Source: Streptomyces sp. DSM 15324 (GTDB taxonomy: Bacteria > Actinomycetota > Actinomycetes > Streptomycetales > Streptomycetaceae). From it: a stretch of 64,000 bases of DNA. The notes below the pieces were generated by a model. It ran no database searches and was not told where the DNA came from. It was given only the letters and a program-made list of their open reading frames with translations. The DNA lies in the NCBI RefSeq assembly GCF_001514285.1, contig NZ_KQ949029.1:290134-354133 (forward strand), given 5' to 3'. Shown here piece by piece: positions 10,144-17,989 of the stretch; the first letter of the stretch is position 1; every line of letters starts with the position of its first letter. The translations under genes were made by a program, and so were the position numbers.

Positions 10144-10319
10144 CGCTCACCACGCCCTTTCCGTCCAGGGCGGCGAGGTTGCTCACCGGCGTCCGGCGTG
10201 TCCGGCCCGCGGCGGGGTGACCCGCGCGTCCTCGGACCCGCACGGGCGCGGTCGACCCCGCCCACCGTTCGGGCACACTCTCCGCCCCGGCGCCGGGGCC
10301 GGTCAAAGCGGAAGTTCCT

Positions 10320-10342
10320 ATCGGCTGACAGGCCGCACCGAT
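10320..10342. promoter_or_regulatory. Inverted repeat in the fdhF-like/LysR intergenic region
   Basis: In the 249-base divergent spacer, ATCGG (10320-10324) and CCGAT (10338-10342) form an inverted repeat with 13 bases between, flanked by CT and CAG, so half-sites approximate CTATCGG/CCGATCAG. Size and position, about 50 bases upstream of the LysR start, fit a LysR-family operator acting on both genes. No other motif in 10144-10392 is convincing. Confidence 0.45.
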
Positions 10343-10392
10343 CAGCGCAGCGTGCTCCGCGCCGTACGGCCGGAAGGGGGATCATGTGAGGC

Positions 10393-11343
10393 GTGCTGCT
10401 GCGCCAACTCGAGTACCTCGTCGCCCTCGCCCGGGCCCGCCACTTCGCGAAGGCTGCTCAGGCCTGCCACGTCTCCCAGCCGACCCTGTCCGAGGGCATC
10501 CGGAAGCTGGAGGACGAGTTGGGCATCCCGCTGGTGCGGCGCGGGCGCAGGTTCGACGGCCTCACGCCCGAGGGTGAGCGGGTCGTCCTGTGGGCGCAGC
10601 GCATCCTCGCCGACCGCGACGCCATGCACAGCGAGATCCAGGCGCTGCGGGCGGGGGTGAGCGGGCGGCTGCGCATCGGCACCGTCCCGACCGCCTCCAC
10701 CGCGGTCGCGCTGCTGACCCAGCCGTTCTGCGCCGCCAACCCGCTGGCCACGGTCCAGGTCTTCGCCGACCTCCGGGCCGAGGACATCGTGAACCGGCTC
10801 CGGGCGTACGAACTCGACGCCGCCGTGACCTACCACCGCTCCGTCGCCTCGCACGACTTCACCTTCGTTCCGCTCTACCAGGAACGCCATGTGCTGCTGA
10901 CGCAGCGGGCGACGCCCGACTCGCAGCCCGCCCGGATCTCCTGGGCCGAGGCCGCCCAGTACCCGTTGTGCCTGCTGCACCCGATGATGCAGGGCCGGCA
11001 GGTCCTCGACGCGGTGTTCGAGGCCGTGGGCGTCTCCGTGACGCCCCGGATCGAGACCGATTCGATCGCCTCGCTCTTCGCGCAGGTCCGAACCGGTCAG
11101 TGGGCCAGCATCGTGCCGCACGCCTGGCTCCATGTCTTCGGCGTCCCCGCGGGCATGCACGCCGTCCCGCTGGTCCGCCCCGAGCGTACCGAGCGCGTCG
11201 GCCTGGTCCTGCCGGCCCGCGAACCGGTCTCCGTCATCGGGCGGGCCCTGATCGACGCGGTGGGACAGACCGACATCGCGGCCACCCTCGAAGGCCCGCC
11301 CCATGAGGCCACCGCCCCCACCGGACCGCCGACGCGACCCTGA
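10393..11343 (+). CDS. LysR-family regulator (OxyR-like), divergent from fdhF-like gene
   Basis: A 316-residue LysR regulator with the helix-turn-helix HFAKAAQACHVSQPTLSEGIRKL near the N terminus and an effector-binding domain after residue 90. The HTH sequence belongs to the OxyR/CynR-like branch. Only one or two cysteines lie in the effector half and I cannot see the OxyR redox pair, so redox sensing is not supported. Start is GTG 10393, MLLRQLEYLVALARA. The divergent arrangement predicts control of the FdhF-like oxidoreductase. Confidence 0.8.
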   Translation: MLLRQLEYLVALARARHFAKAAQACHVSQPTLSEGIRKLEDELGIPLVRRGRRFDGLTPEGERVVLWAQRILADRDAMHSEIQALRAGVSGRLRIGTVPTASTAVALLTQPFCAANPLATVQVFADLRAEDIVNRLRAYELDAAVTYHRSVASHDFTFVPLYQERHVLLTQRATPDSQPARISWAEAAQYPLCLLHPMMQGRQVLDAVFEAVGVSVTPRIETDSIASLFAQVRTGQWASIVPHAWLHVFGVPAGMHAVPLVRPERTERVGLVLPAREPVSVIGRALIDAVGQTDIAATLEGPPHEATAPTGPPTRP

Positions 11344-11381
11344 GCGCTTCGGCGGCCTCGGCAGGGGTCTGTTGTCCTACG

Positions 11382-11840
11382 CTAGGCCTCGATGTCGAGC
11401 GCCGTGCCGTACAGGCGGTCCACCTTCAGCCGGACGACCACCCTGCGTTCGGCGACCAGTTGCTCCAGGAACCCGGCTTCGTCCTCGGGCCTCGCGGCCT
11501 GCGGGATCATCGCGAGCAGTTCCTGCCCGACCGCGTCGCCGGGAGTTGTCGTGGGCTCGGAGACCTCCGCCTCGCCCTCCGCGACGGCGAACGACCACAC
11601 GTCACCGCCCGGCACGTGCAGAGCCGCGCGCGGATCGCGTCGCAGGTGCCCGGTTTTGGCCCGGTCGGCCGTCGTCGAGAAGCGCACGACGCGGGCTTCG
11701 GGGTCCCAGCTGTACGCCATGGTGGTCAGATGGGGATGGCCGCTGCGCCGGAGGGAGGCGAGCGTGCCGAACTGCTGCCGGCCGAGCAGGGCGGAGAGGG
11801 CTTCGTCGGACAGTGCGCGGGGCGCTGGGCGCTGAGTCAT
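11382..11840 (-). CDS. PPOX-class flavin/F420-dependent oxidoreductase family protein
   Basis: A 152-residue split-barrel protein of the pyridoxamine 5'-phosphate oxidase-like class. The FGTLASLRRSGHPHLTTMAY opening strand, RVVRFSTTADRAKTGHLRRD (phosphate-binding K/T and R) and DPRAALHV are typical of actinobacterial F420-dependent PPOX enzymes. Function at substrate level is unknown; such proteins reduce quinones, biliverdin or similar compounds. It converges on the LysR gene with 38 bases between stops. Confidence 0.75.
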   Translation of the reverse strand: MTQRPAPRALSDEALSALLGRQQFGTLASLRRSGHPHLTTMAYSWDPEARVVRFSTTADRAKTGHLRRDPRAALHVPGGDVWSFAVAEGEAEVSEPTTTPGDAVGQELLAMIPQAARPEDEAGFLEQLVAERRVVVRLKVDRLYGTALDIEA

Positions 11841-11993
11841 GCACTGATCAACACCCTTGGCCGTCGCGGTATTTCATCCCTGCCGGTTCGGTTCGGTTCG
11901 TCGACGCCGACGCCCCGGTGGCCCCGCCCCTGGAGCGGTCGGGGCAGGGCCACGGTCAGCGGTCCGCGACGGTGCGGGCCGCGACGGTCCGGT

Positions 11994-12365
11994 TCAGAGC
12001 CTGACGGCGGCGGAGCAGTTCCCGATCCCCGTCCGGCAGATCCGGACGGACCACAGCGAGCGGGCTCCCGTCACATACTGGTCGGCGGAGCTGCAGACCA
12101 TGTCGCCGTACCACCGCCAACTGGTGTCGTCCGTGTCCTTCACCTGGAAGCGCGCGCAGTGCCCGTCGGTGAGCGGGTCGTGCGCGTGGAGCGACCAGTC
12201 GCCGTTGCCGACGTAGGTGACCGTGCCGGCGGCGCCGGTCGTACTCAGGCTGTACGTCTGGGCCTGGGCGGGTACGGCCCAGAGGCCGACGACCGCGGTG
12301 GCGGCCGATACGGCGACCACCGCAAGCCTTTTCGGCAGCACCGAAGCCCGCGTTCTGCGGTTCAC
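11994..12365 (-). CDS. Small secreted protein with four cysteines
   Basis: A 123-residue exported protein of unknown function. It starts at GTG 12365, preceded by AAGGGGGA, with VNRRTRASVLPKRL, a hydrophobic segment (AVVAVSAATAVVGLWAV) and a signal peptidase site at PAQA-QTYS, leaving about 87 mature residues. The mature part has four cysteines (CARF, MVCSS, RICRT, GNCSA), enough for two disulfides, and many aromatic and Ser/Thr residues. I do not recognise a named domain. It is followed upstream on the same strand by a second protein of the same style, so the pair may be an old duplication. Confidence 0.6.
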   Translation of the reverse strand: MNRRTRASVLPKRLAVVAVSAATAVVGLWAVPAQAQTYSLSTTGAAGTVTYVGNGDWSLHAHDPLTDGHCARFQVKDTDDTSWRWYGDMVCSSADQYVTGARSLWSVRICRTGIGNCSAAVRL

Positions 12366-12450
12366 CGTGCATTCCCCCTTCTGGGACTGTCCGTTGGGCG
12401 AGTGGCGGATCTGGTGGGCCCTGCCACGCACAGCGCGCGGTCGACGGCCG

Positions 12451-12942
12451 TCAGGGGCAGGAGGCGGTTCCCTGGTCCTGGACGTGCGCGTCCGCGTTGT
12501 CCCCGACCTTCACCCAGAGCGCCGTCTTGCCCCGCCGGTCGTAGGTGCGCGTGAAGTCGCGCTGCCCGGTGCGGACGAACTTGACCTTGTAACACCAGCC
12601 GGCGTCCACGCGGAACGCGTCCCAGTCCTGGTTGTACGGCGTGTGGCCGCCGCGTGCCGTGAGGTTCATGGTCTTCTGGCTCACCCCGTCGGACGAGCAT
12701 CTGGGCTCGGTGGCCGTCGAGTCACCCGTGCTGTCGTCCGCCCGGCACCAGTTGAAGACGGCCGTGACCCCGTAGGCGCTGTCGTTCACCGTCGTCGAGC
12801 ACAGGCCGAGCGTGCAGCCCGTGCCCGCCTGTGCGGTCGGTGCCGCCCCCAGGACAGCGGCGGCGCCGAGCGCGCCGACGACGACGAGCGAGCGGACCCG
12901 CCCGGTGCCGAACCGCTGGGCCATCATGTCTTTCACGTGCAT
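12451..12942 (-). CDS. Small secreted protein with six mature cysteines
   Basis: A 163-residue exported protein starting at ATG 12942 behind AGGGAAGG. A signal peptide of about 40 residues ends at PTAQA-GTGC. The mature protein has six cysteines (GCTLGLC, NWC, PRC, WCYK, ASCP), suggesting three disulfides, and the C-terminal half carries alternating hydrophobic strands (FRVDAGWCYKVKFVRTGQRD). No catalytic motif is recognised. It lies 85 bases upstream of the four-cysteine protein on the same strand. Both might bind wall polymers or act on competitors, but that is a guess. Confidence 0.6.
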   Translation of the reverse strand: MHVKDMMAQRFGTGRVRSLVVVGALGAAAVLGAAPTAQAGTGCTLGLCSTTVNDSAYGVTAVFNWCRADDSTGDSTATEPRCSSDGVSQKTMNLTARGGHTPYNQDWDAFRVDAGWCYKVKFVRTGQRDFTRTYDRRGKTALWVKVGDNADAHVQDQGTASCP

Positions 12943-13061
12943 GTTCTTGCCTTCCCTGACCGGTGGCGACCACCCGGGACGCGACCGTCCGTGCTTGGTG
13001 ACGCCACACTGGACCATCGACCTTGCGCAAACCTTGCCGCGCAGGCCGGGCGATGCCCCGG

Positions 13062-13555
13062 TCAGGGAATCAGCACCAGCCTCCCGCGCACCCCGCCCTC
13101 CGCCAGACGGGCGTGCGCCTTGGCCGTCTCCTCCAGGGGAAAGGTCTCCGCGACCCGCAGCGTCAGCGCGCCCCCATCCACCAGCGCCACCAGCTCGCTC
13201 AGTCGCGCTCCGTCGGGCGGTGACCGCGACGGCCGAGGTCCGCACCCCGCGCACCGGCGCCGGGTGCGCCCCGGGCCGGACGCCCACGTACCCGCCCCCG
13301 TCGCGGAGCCACTCCAGGGCCGGCTCACCGAGCACCGCAGCGTCCAGCACGGCGTCGACGCCGGCCGCGCCGCCCGTGCCGGACGTGAAGGGCGCGGCCC
13401 CCAGGGACCGTACGAATTCCTCGTCGCCCGGCCTGGCCAGCGCGGTCACCGCGATCACCCGCCGGGCGGCGAGTTGGAGGCGAAGCCGCCGACCGCGCCC
13501 GCCGCGCCGGTGACCAGGAGCGAGTGCCCCTCGCTCAACTCCCCGTACGGTCACC
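13062..13555 (-). pseudogene. Zinc-free MDR alcohol dehydrogenase/quinone oxidoreductase remnant
   Basis: Reading the minus strand, GHSLLVTGAAGAVGGFAS is the Rossmann loop of a medium-chain dehydrogenase/quinone reductase. After a frame change LAARRVIAVTALARPGDEEF and AGVDAVLDAAVLGEPALEWL follow, and after another near 13220 GARLSELVALVDGGALTLRV leads to a normal C terminus RLAEGGVRGRLVLIP. The N-terminal catalytic domain (about 120 residues) is absent and at least two frameshifts are present. The cut end abuts an HxlR fragment facing the other way. Confidence 0.65.
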
Positions 13556-13558
13556 CCG

Positions 13559-13708
13559 TCCGTCCCGGTCCGCGTCGACTACGAACTGACGCCGCTGGGC
13601 CGCAGCCTGGCCGTCCTGCCGACCGCGGTGAAGGACTGGGCGGAGACCCACATCGAGGAGGTCCACGAGGCACGGGAGCGCTACGACACCGGCCGCCAGG
13701 ACGGGTAG
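13559..13708 (+). pseudogene. HxlR-family regulator C-terminal remnant
   Basis: Forty-nine codons, ending at TAG 13706, read VPVRVDYELTPLGRSLAVLP, then TAVKDWAETHIEEVHEARER and a short tail. VxYELTPLGRSL is the end of the wing in HxlR-type winged-helix regulators. The DNA-binding half and start are lost. It points away from the adjoining MDR oxidoreductase remnant; HxlR genes are commonly divergent from such oxidoreductases, so one deletion appears to have removed both 5' halves and the shared promoter. Confidence 0.55.
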
Positions 13709-13740
13709 CGACCGGCCGAGGGCGCGGCCAGGGGCCGAGG

Positions 13741-14065
13741 GCGGGGCGGGCCATGGGAGGCACGGGCGTGCGCGGGGCGGGCGGGGGGCGGGCGGGGGGG
13801 CGGGGGGGCGGGCACGAGCCCAGCACTGCGCGGGCGCGGAGCGAGCACGGGTCGGGCACGGGGCGAGCACGAGCCGGGCGCGGGCTGGGCGCGGGGCAGG
13901 CAAGAGCCGGGCGCGGGGCAGGCACGGCCGCAGCACGGGCCGGGCGCGGGGCGAGGACAGGCCGGGCGCGGGCCGAGCGCAGGCCAGGCGCGGGACAGGC
14001 CCAGGGCGGGCGGGGGGGCGGGCACGAGCCGGGGCACCGGGCAAGCACGAGGAAGCACGAGCCGG
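13741..14065. repeat. G-rich degenerate repeat tract
   Basis: About 325 bases made of variants of short elements such as GCACGAGCCGGGCGCGGGG and GGGCGCGGGGCAGGCAC, arranged in irregular tandem, flanked by runs of G (five to eight G, for example 13779-13810 and 14008-14020). Nearly all frames stay open and encode low-complexity Arg/Pro/Ala, so no gene is supported. The plus strand has several clusters of G-runs that could fold as G-quadruplexes. The remaining stretch to 14375 shows no gene or clear motif. Confidence 0.7.
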
Positions 14066-14375
14066 GCCCGGTGTCGTGGTGTCAGCGCGGATGGCTCCGA
14101 ACCTCAGATGCCCCCCTGCCTGCCCGGCCGTGGCGGGGAGTGGCTTCTCGGGCGCGGCCGGCGCGATGAGCTGAATGCCGCGCCCGCGGCTCATCGACAG
14201 ACCGCAGTCGACCCACCGCGCCGACGCCGACCCGGCCGAGGCGCCGGACCGCGGTCAGGACCGCAAGCCGGTCCGCGACGGTCCGACCGGCCCGAGCCGC
14301 CGGACATCCGTGCAGGCCGGCGGCCGGCGGCGCGAGGCCGCCCCCGTCACGGCGTTGACGCTGCTCGCCGTGAGG

Positions 14376-15911
14376 TCAGCGGGCGTTCTCGTGGTGCGTC
14401 GCGGCCGCCGCCGGTCGGGGCGCCGCAGCCGTGTTCCCGGCGGCCGCGCGGGCGCGGGCGTCCGGGAGGGTGAAGGCGAAGGCAGCGGTCGCCGCCGCGA
14501 CGGCGGCCAGGGCGAGGTAGGCGTACTGGTAGGCGGCGACCGGCGGATCGGCCACGGCCCCCGCGGGGCTGCCGAGGACGAGGGCGGTGGTCACCGCGAC
14601 CGGCGCCAGGGCTCCTCCGGTCTGCCGGACGACGGTGTTCAGCGTGGACGCCTGGGCCAGGTCCTGCCGGTCGACGTTCGCGAGCGAGGCCACCGTCGTG
14701 GGCATGAAGACCCCGCCCATGGCGATGCCCAGCAGGAACATGTAGGCCCGGAAGGTCCACAGACTGGTGTCCTCGTCGCAGGTGGCGAAGAGCAGGAGGA
14801 CCACACTGACGCCGGCCAGCCCGCAGCCGACGATGATCCGCGGGCCCACTCGCGCGTAGAGGACCCCGGCGACCTGGACGGTCAGCAGGACCCCGAAGGC
14901 CTCGGGGAAGGTGCTGGTGCCGGACTCCAGCGCGGAGCGGCCCTGGGCCTGTTGGAGGAAGAGCGGGCCGAGGTACATCGCGCCGAGGATCGGGATCAGG
15001 CCGATCAGGTTGATCAGGTTGGTGTCGCGGAAGAGCCGGTCCGCGAAGAGCCGGAGCCTCAGGAGCGGTTCGGTCACGCGCAGTTGGTGGACGACCGTGG
15101 CGGCGAGCAGGAGCGCGCCGAGAACCAGGGAGACGACCACCGGCACGGAGGCCCAGCCACGGCTGGGCCCCTCGGAGATCCCGAACATCGCGGCACCCAG
15201 TCCGGCGGCGCTCAGCAGCAGGCCGGGCAGGTCGAACCGGCCGGGCAGCCGGCCGCGGTGCTCGGCCAGGAAGAGCATGCCGAACACGACGACGGGCAGC
15301 CCCACCGGCACGTTGACGTAGAACACCCACCGCCAGGACAGATGGTCGACGAGGAGGCCGCCCAGGATGGGGGCGGCGGCCGGGGCCATCTGCTGCGGGA
15401 TGATCATGTAGCGGGAGATCCGCACCTGGTCGGAGGCGTTGAAGGTCGCGAAGAGCAGGGCGGCGGAGGCCGGGAACAGGACGCCGGCGGACAACCCCTG
15501 CACGGCGCGGAAGGCCACCAGCCGGGCGAGGTCGGCGGCCATGCCGCACAGCAGGGACGAGCCGAGGAAGACGGTGAGCGCGGTGAGCAGGACGCGCTTT
15601 CCGCCGAAGCGTTCGACGAGCCAGGCGGAGGCCGGGATCGTCATGGCCAGACACACCGGGTAGACCACGACCACCCCGTCGAGGGCGGCCGTGGTCAGCC
15701 CGAACTGCCGCGCGATGGAGGGCAGGGCGACCGTCGTGATCGCGCCGTCGACGATGGCGATGAAGGTCACGCTGACACACATCACGGGGACGACGAGGCG
15801 CTGGCTGAACCGGGAGGACCGGGCCGAGCCGAGCGAAGGGGAGGAACGGAAGGAACGGGAGGAACGGGAGGAACGGAGGGGCGTGCGGGAGCGACGCGGG
15901 GACAGCTGCAC
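14376..15911 (-). CDS. MFS drug exporter, DHA2 (EmrB/QacA) type
   Basis: An integral membrane proton antiporter with about 14 predicted helices, 511 residues from GTG 15911. Motifs include LDGVVVVYPVCLAMTIPASAW, RAVQGLSAGVLFPAS (motif C-like region in helix 5), GLLVDHLSWRWVFYVNVPVG and RQTGGALAPVAV. This pattern is typical of QacA/EmrB multidrug exporters. The first ~35 residues are an unusual Arg/Ser repeat before the first helix, encoded by a 9-base tandem repeat, so a start further inside is possible. It is divergent from a MarR gene, with a palindromic operator between, indicating MarR-controlled efflux. Confidence 0.85.
   Translation of the reverse strand: MQLSPRRSRTPLRSSRSSRSFRSSPSLGSARSSRFSQRLVVPVMCVSVTFIAIVDGAITTVALPSIARQFGLTTAALDGVVVVYPVCLAMTIPASAWLVERFGGKRVLLTALTVFLGSSLLCGMAADLARLVAFRAVQGLSAGVLFPASAALLFATFNASDQVRISRYMIIPQQMAPAAAPILGGLLVDHLSWRWVFYVNVPVGLPVVVFGMLFLAEHRGRLPGRFDLPGLLLSAAGLGAAMFGISEGPSRGWASVPVVVSLVLGALLLAATVVHQLRVTEPLLRLRLFADRLFRDTNLINLIGLIPILGAMYLGPLFLQQAQGRSALESGTSTFPEAFGVLLTVQVAGVLYARVGPRIIVGCGLAGVSVVLLLFATCDEDTSLWTFRAYMFLLGIAMGGVFMPTTVASLANVDRQDLAQASTLNTVVRQTGGALAPVAVTTALVLGSPAGAVADPPVAAYQYAYLALAAVAAATAAFAFTLPDARARAAAGNTAAAPRPAAAATHHENAR
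15842..15877. repeat. Nine-base tandem repeat in the exporter N-terminal codons
   Basis: AGGAACGG recurs at 15842, 15851, 15860 and 15869, a period of nine bases in four copies. On the coding (minus) strand it specifies repeated Arg-Ser-Ser/Arg-Ser-Phe at the cytoplasmic N terminus of the DHA2 exporter. An array whose period is a multiple of three can change copy number without breaking the frame. Confidence 0.8.
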
Positions 15912-15915
15912 ATAC

Positions 15916-15942
15916 TGAGCATACTCACTATGTCAGTGCTCA
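15916..15942. promoter_or_regulatory. Probable MarR operator
   Basis: Between the exporter start (15911) and the MarR start (15985), TGAGCA (15916-15921) and TGCTCA (15937-15942) form an inverted repeat. Nested inside is ACTCACTATGTCAGT (15923-15937), a near-palindrome with one mismatch. The site directly adjoins the exporter start codon, so regulator binding would block its transcription. Confidence 0.55.
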
Positions 15943-15984
15943 TAGAATCGGGTTTCCGGTGGAACGCGCGACGGGGAGCGACAC

Positions 15985-16488
15985 ATGGCAGTGCAGGGCA
16001 GCAGCGACGTCCTGGTCGACGAGCTGTACGAGACGACGCAGCAGCTGCGCCGGTTCGTGGAGCACCGCCTGCGGGCCGGCGGCGCCTCGGTCGCCCGGCT
16101 GCGGGCCATGCGGATGCTCGCGCGCGCCGAGCGGCCCCTGCGGATGCGGGACCTGAGCGAGATGACGGGCGTCGCGGCGCGCACCGCGACGAGCATCGTC
16201 GACAGCCTGGAGCGGGACGGCCTGGTCGAGCGGGTCCGCCACCCCGACGACCGCCGCGCCTTCCTCCTCCGGCTGACCGACGACGGGCTGCGGTGCCATC
16301 GCGAGGCCGAGGAGGTGGACCGTCTGGCGCTCGCGGAGGCGACGGCCGGTCTCACCCCGGAGGACCGCGAGCGGTTCCGGACTCTCCTGGCGGTCGTCCG
16401 CGAGGCCACGACCGACCGGGACCGGCCCGACCGGGACAAGGCCGGCCAGGACAAGGCCGGCCCGCCTGCCCAAAGCATGCGACCGTGA
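15985..16488 (+). CDS. MarR-family regulator
   Basis: A 167-residue winged-helix repressor of the MarR family. The core runs LRMRDLSEMTGVAARTATSI (recognition helix), VDSLERDGLVERVRHPDDRR (wing with the invariant D-R-R) and LRLTDDGL. The C terminus carries a short repeated charged tail (DRDRPDRDKAGQDKAGP), beyond the usual family end. The stop overlaps the GTG of the next exporter (GTGA), so regulator and second exporter are co-translated, while the DHA2 exporter is divergent. It probably senses a toxic ligand and derepresses both pumps. Confidence 0.85.
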   Translation: MAVQGSSDVLVDELYETTQQLRRFVEHRLRAGGASVARLRAMRMLARAERPLRMRDLSEMTGVAARTATSIVDSLERDGLVERVRHPDDRRAFLLRLTDDGLRCHREAEEVDRLALAEATAGLTPEDRERFRTLLAVVREATTDRDRPDRDKAGQDKAGPPAQSMRP

Positions 16489-17765
16489 CGCACGAGGAGT
16501 CCGGCCCTGCTGTTCCCAGCCTCTGGCGGGACCGTGACTTCCGCAGGCTCTGGGTGGGCCAGACGGCCTCCCAGCTCGGCGAACACACCGGTCTGGTGGT
16601 CGTGCCGCCCTTCGCCGTCCTGACGCTGGACGCCGGTGCCGGCCAGTTGGGCGCGCTGCGGGCCGTGGGACAGGCTCCGATCCTGCTGCTGTCGCTCTTC
16701 GCGGGCGCGTGGGTGGACAGGCGGCGCACCCGTGCCGTGATGGTGCTGACGGACGCGGGCCGGGCCCTGGCGCTGGGCGCCGCCGCCGTGGCGGGCCTCC
16801 TCGGCAGCCTGGTCATGCCGGTGCTGTTCGTCGTCGCCTTCGCCCTCGGGGCCCTGTCGGTGTTCTTCGACGTGGCCTACCAGGCGTCCCTGGTACGGCT
16901 GGTGAAGCGCGATCAGCTCGTACCGGGCAACAGCGCGCTCGAAGGCAGCCGGTCCGCGGCGCAGATCGGCGGTCCCGCGCTCGGCGGCGCGCTGGTGTCC
17001 GTGCTGTCGGCGCCGATCGCCGCCGTTTCCAGCGCGTCGTTCTTCGCGCTGTCGTTCCTCACGATACGGCGGATCGGTCGCCGCGAATCCGTCCCGGCGC
17101 ACGCGGAACGCCGCGAGCACAAAGGCTCCCCCCGGGTCCGGCGGCGGATCCACGCCGGGCTCCGTTTCGTCGCCGGTGACACCTCGCTCCGGGCGGTGTG
17201 TCTCGCGTCCGCCGCCTTCCAGCTCTTCTTCGCCGCCGCGATGACCGTCTATCTGCTGTTCCTGCCGCGGGACCTGCACCTCTCGGGCACCGCCGTGGGG
17301 CTGGCCCTCGCGGCGACGGGGCCGGGGGCGCTCCTGGGTGCCCTGCTGGCCGCCCGCCTGCCGAGCCGCTTCGGGCACGGCCGAGTGCTCGTCGGGGCGG
17401 CGGTGGTCGGCGACGGCGCGTTCCTGTGCGTGCCCGCGCTGCACGGCTCCTCCGCGGCGACGATCACCGCGCTCTGTGCGGTCAACCTCGTCTTCGGAAC
17501 CTTCGGCCAGCTGGTGAACGTCACGGTGATGGCCGTCCGACAGGCCATGACGCCCGACGGGATGCAGGGCCGCGTGGCCGCGACGATCACTTTCGCCGGC
17601 ATGGGGCTGACTCCACTCGGCTCGCTCCTCGGCGGCTTCCTGGCGCAGGCGTGGGGGACGCGCACGAGCCTCCTGGTGACGGCCGCCGGCATGCTGCTGT
17701 CGCCGGCCCTGATGGCCCTCTCTCCCCTCGCCCGCCTGGGACGGACGCTCCCCGCCCCCGCGTAG
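16485..17765 (+). CDS. MFS exporter (EntS/MFS_3-like)
   Basis: A 426-residue, about 12-helix transporter beginning VTHEESGPAVPSLWRDRDFR. The WRDRDFRRLWVGQTASQLGE opening and VWDRRRTRAVMV-like loop (actual WVDRRRTRAVMVLTDAGR) are characteristic of MFS_3 exporters such as enterobactin or macrolide efflux proteins. The GTG start at 16485 overlaps the MarR stop; the frame is open far upstream but only as shadow of the opposite strand. It forms an operon with the MarR gene. Substrate is unknown. Confidence 0.8.
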   Translation: MTHEESGPAVPSLWRDRDFRRLWVGQTASQLGEHTGLVVVPPFAVLTLDAGAGQLGALRAVGQAPILLLSLFAGAWVDRRRTRAVMVLTDAGRALALGAAAVAGLLGSLVMPVLFVVAFALGALSVFFDVAYQASLVRLVKRDQLVPGNSALEGSRSAAQIGGPALGGALVSVLSAPIAAVSSASFFALSFLTIRRIGRRESVPAHAERREHKGSPRVRRRIHAGLRFVAGDTSLRAVCLASAAFQLFFAAAMTVYLLFLPRDLHLSGTAVGLALAATGPGALLGALLAARLPSRFGHGRVLVGAAVVGDGAFLCVPALHGSSAATITALCAVNLVFGTFGQLVNVTVMAVRQAMTPDGMQGRVAATITFAGMGLTPLGSLLGGFLAQAWGTRTSLLVTAAGMLLSPALMALSPLARLGRTLPAPA

Positions 17766-17837
17766 CCCGCGGTCACCGCCGAAGCGAGGCCCCGGCACCG
17801 CCCGCTCGCCCGCGCGCGGGCATCCGACCCGCCGGAG

Positions 17838-17876
17838 AAAAATCGCTTTATGCTAATTTTTACCTATCCGGCGGAC
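17838..17876 (+). promoter_or_regulatory. AT-rich promoter candidate for the SpoIIE-type phosphatase gene
   Basis: This short segment (AAAAATCGCTTTATGCTAATT followed by TTTACC) is strikingly AT-rich compared with its surroundings and lies 115-150 bases upstream of the phosphatase ATG. TATGCT could act as a -10 element. It is the only promoter-like sequence in the spacer; the assignment is by composition and position. Confidence 0.4.
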
Positions 17877-17989
17877 ACGCTGTCTGTCCTATCTCATGAG
17901 AGGTGCGATGCAGGACCTCGGGGCTGGGCCGCACGGTCCCGGGAACCATCGTCCGGCGTGTGCCGGAGTCAGCGAGCTGCGTGAGACGC

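Noticed and set aside
7120..10389. 1089-codon plus-strand open frame opposite the FdhF-like gene
   Set aside because: High-GC shadow with no recognisable domain; the minus-strand gene has all family motifs.
10393..11343. Calling the LysR protein OxyR
   Set aside because: The DNA-binding helix is similar, but the paired redox cysteines of OxyR are not evident and no catalase or peroxidase is adjacent.
13551..14048. Pro/Ala/Arg repeat proteins in the G-rich tract
   Set aside because: Almost every frame is open because of base composition; no start signals or stable codon pattern.
14175..16484. Possibility that the MFS_3 exporter is a 1196-residue fusion extending upstream
   Set aside because: The upstream part lies opposite the DHA2 exporter and across the MarR gene and has shadow composition; the GTGA overlap at 16485 gives a natural start.
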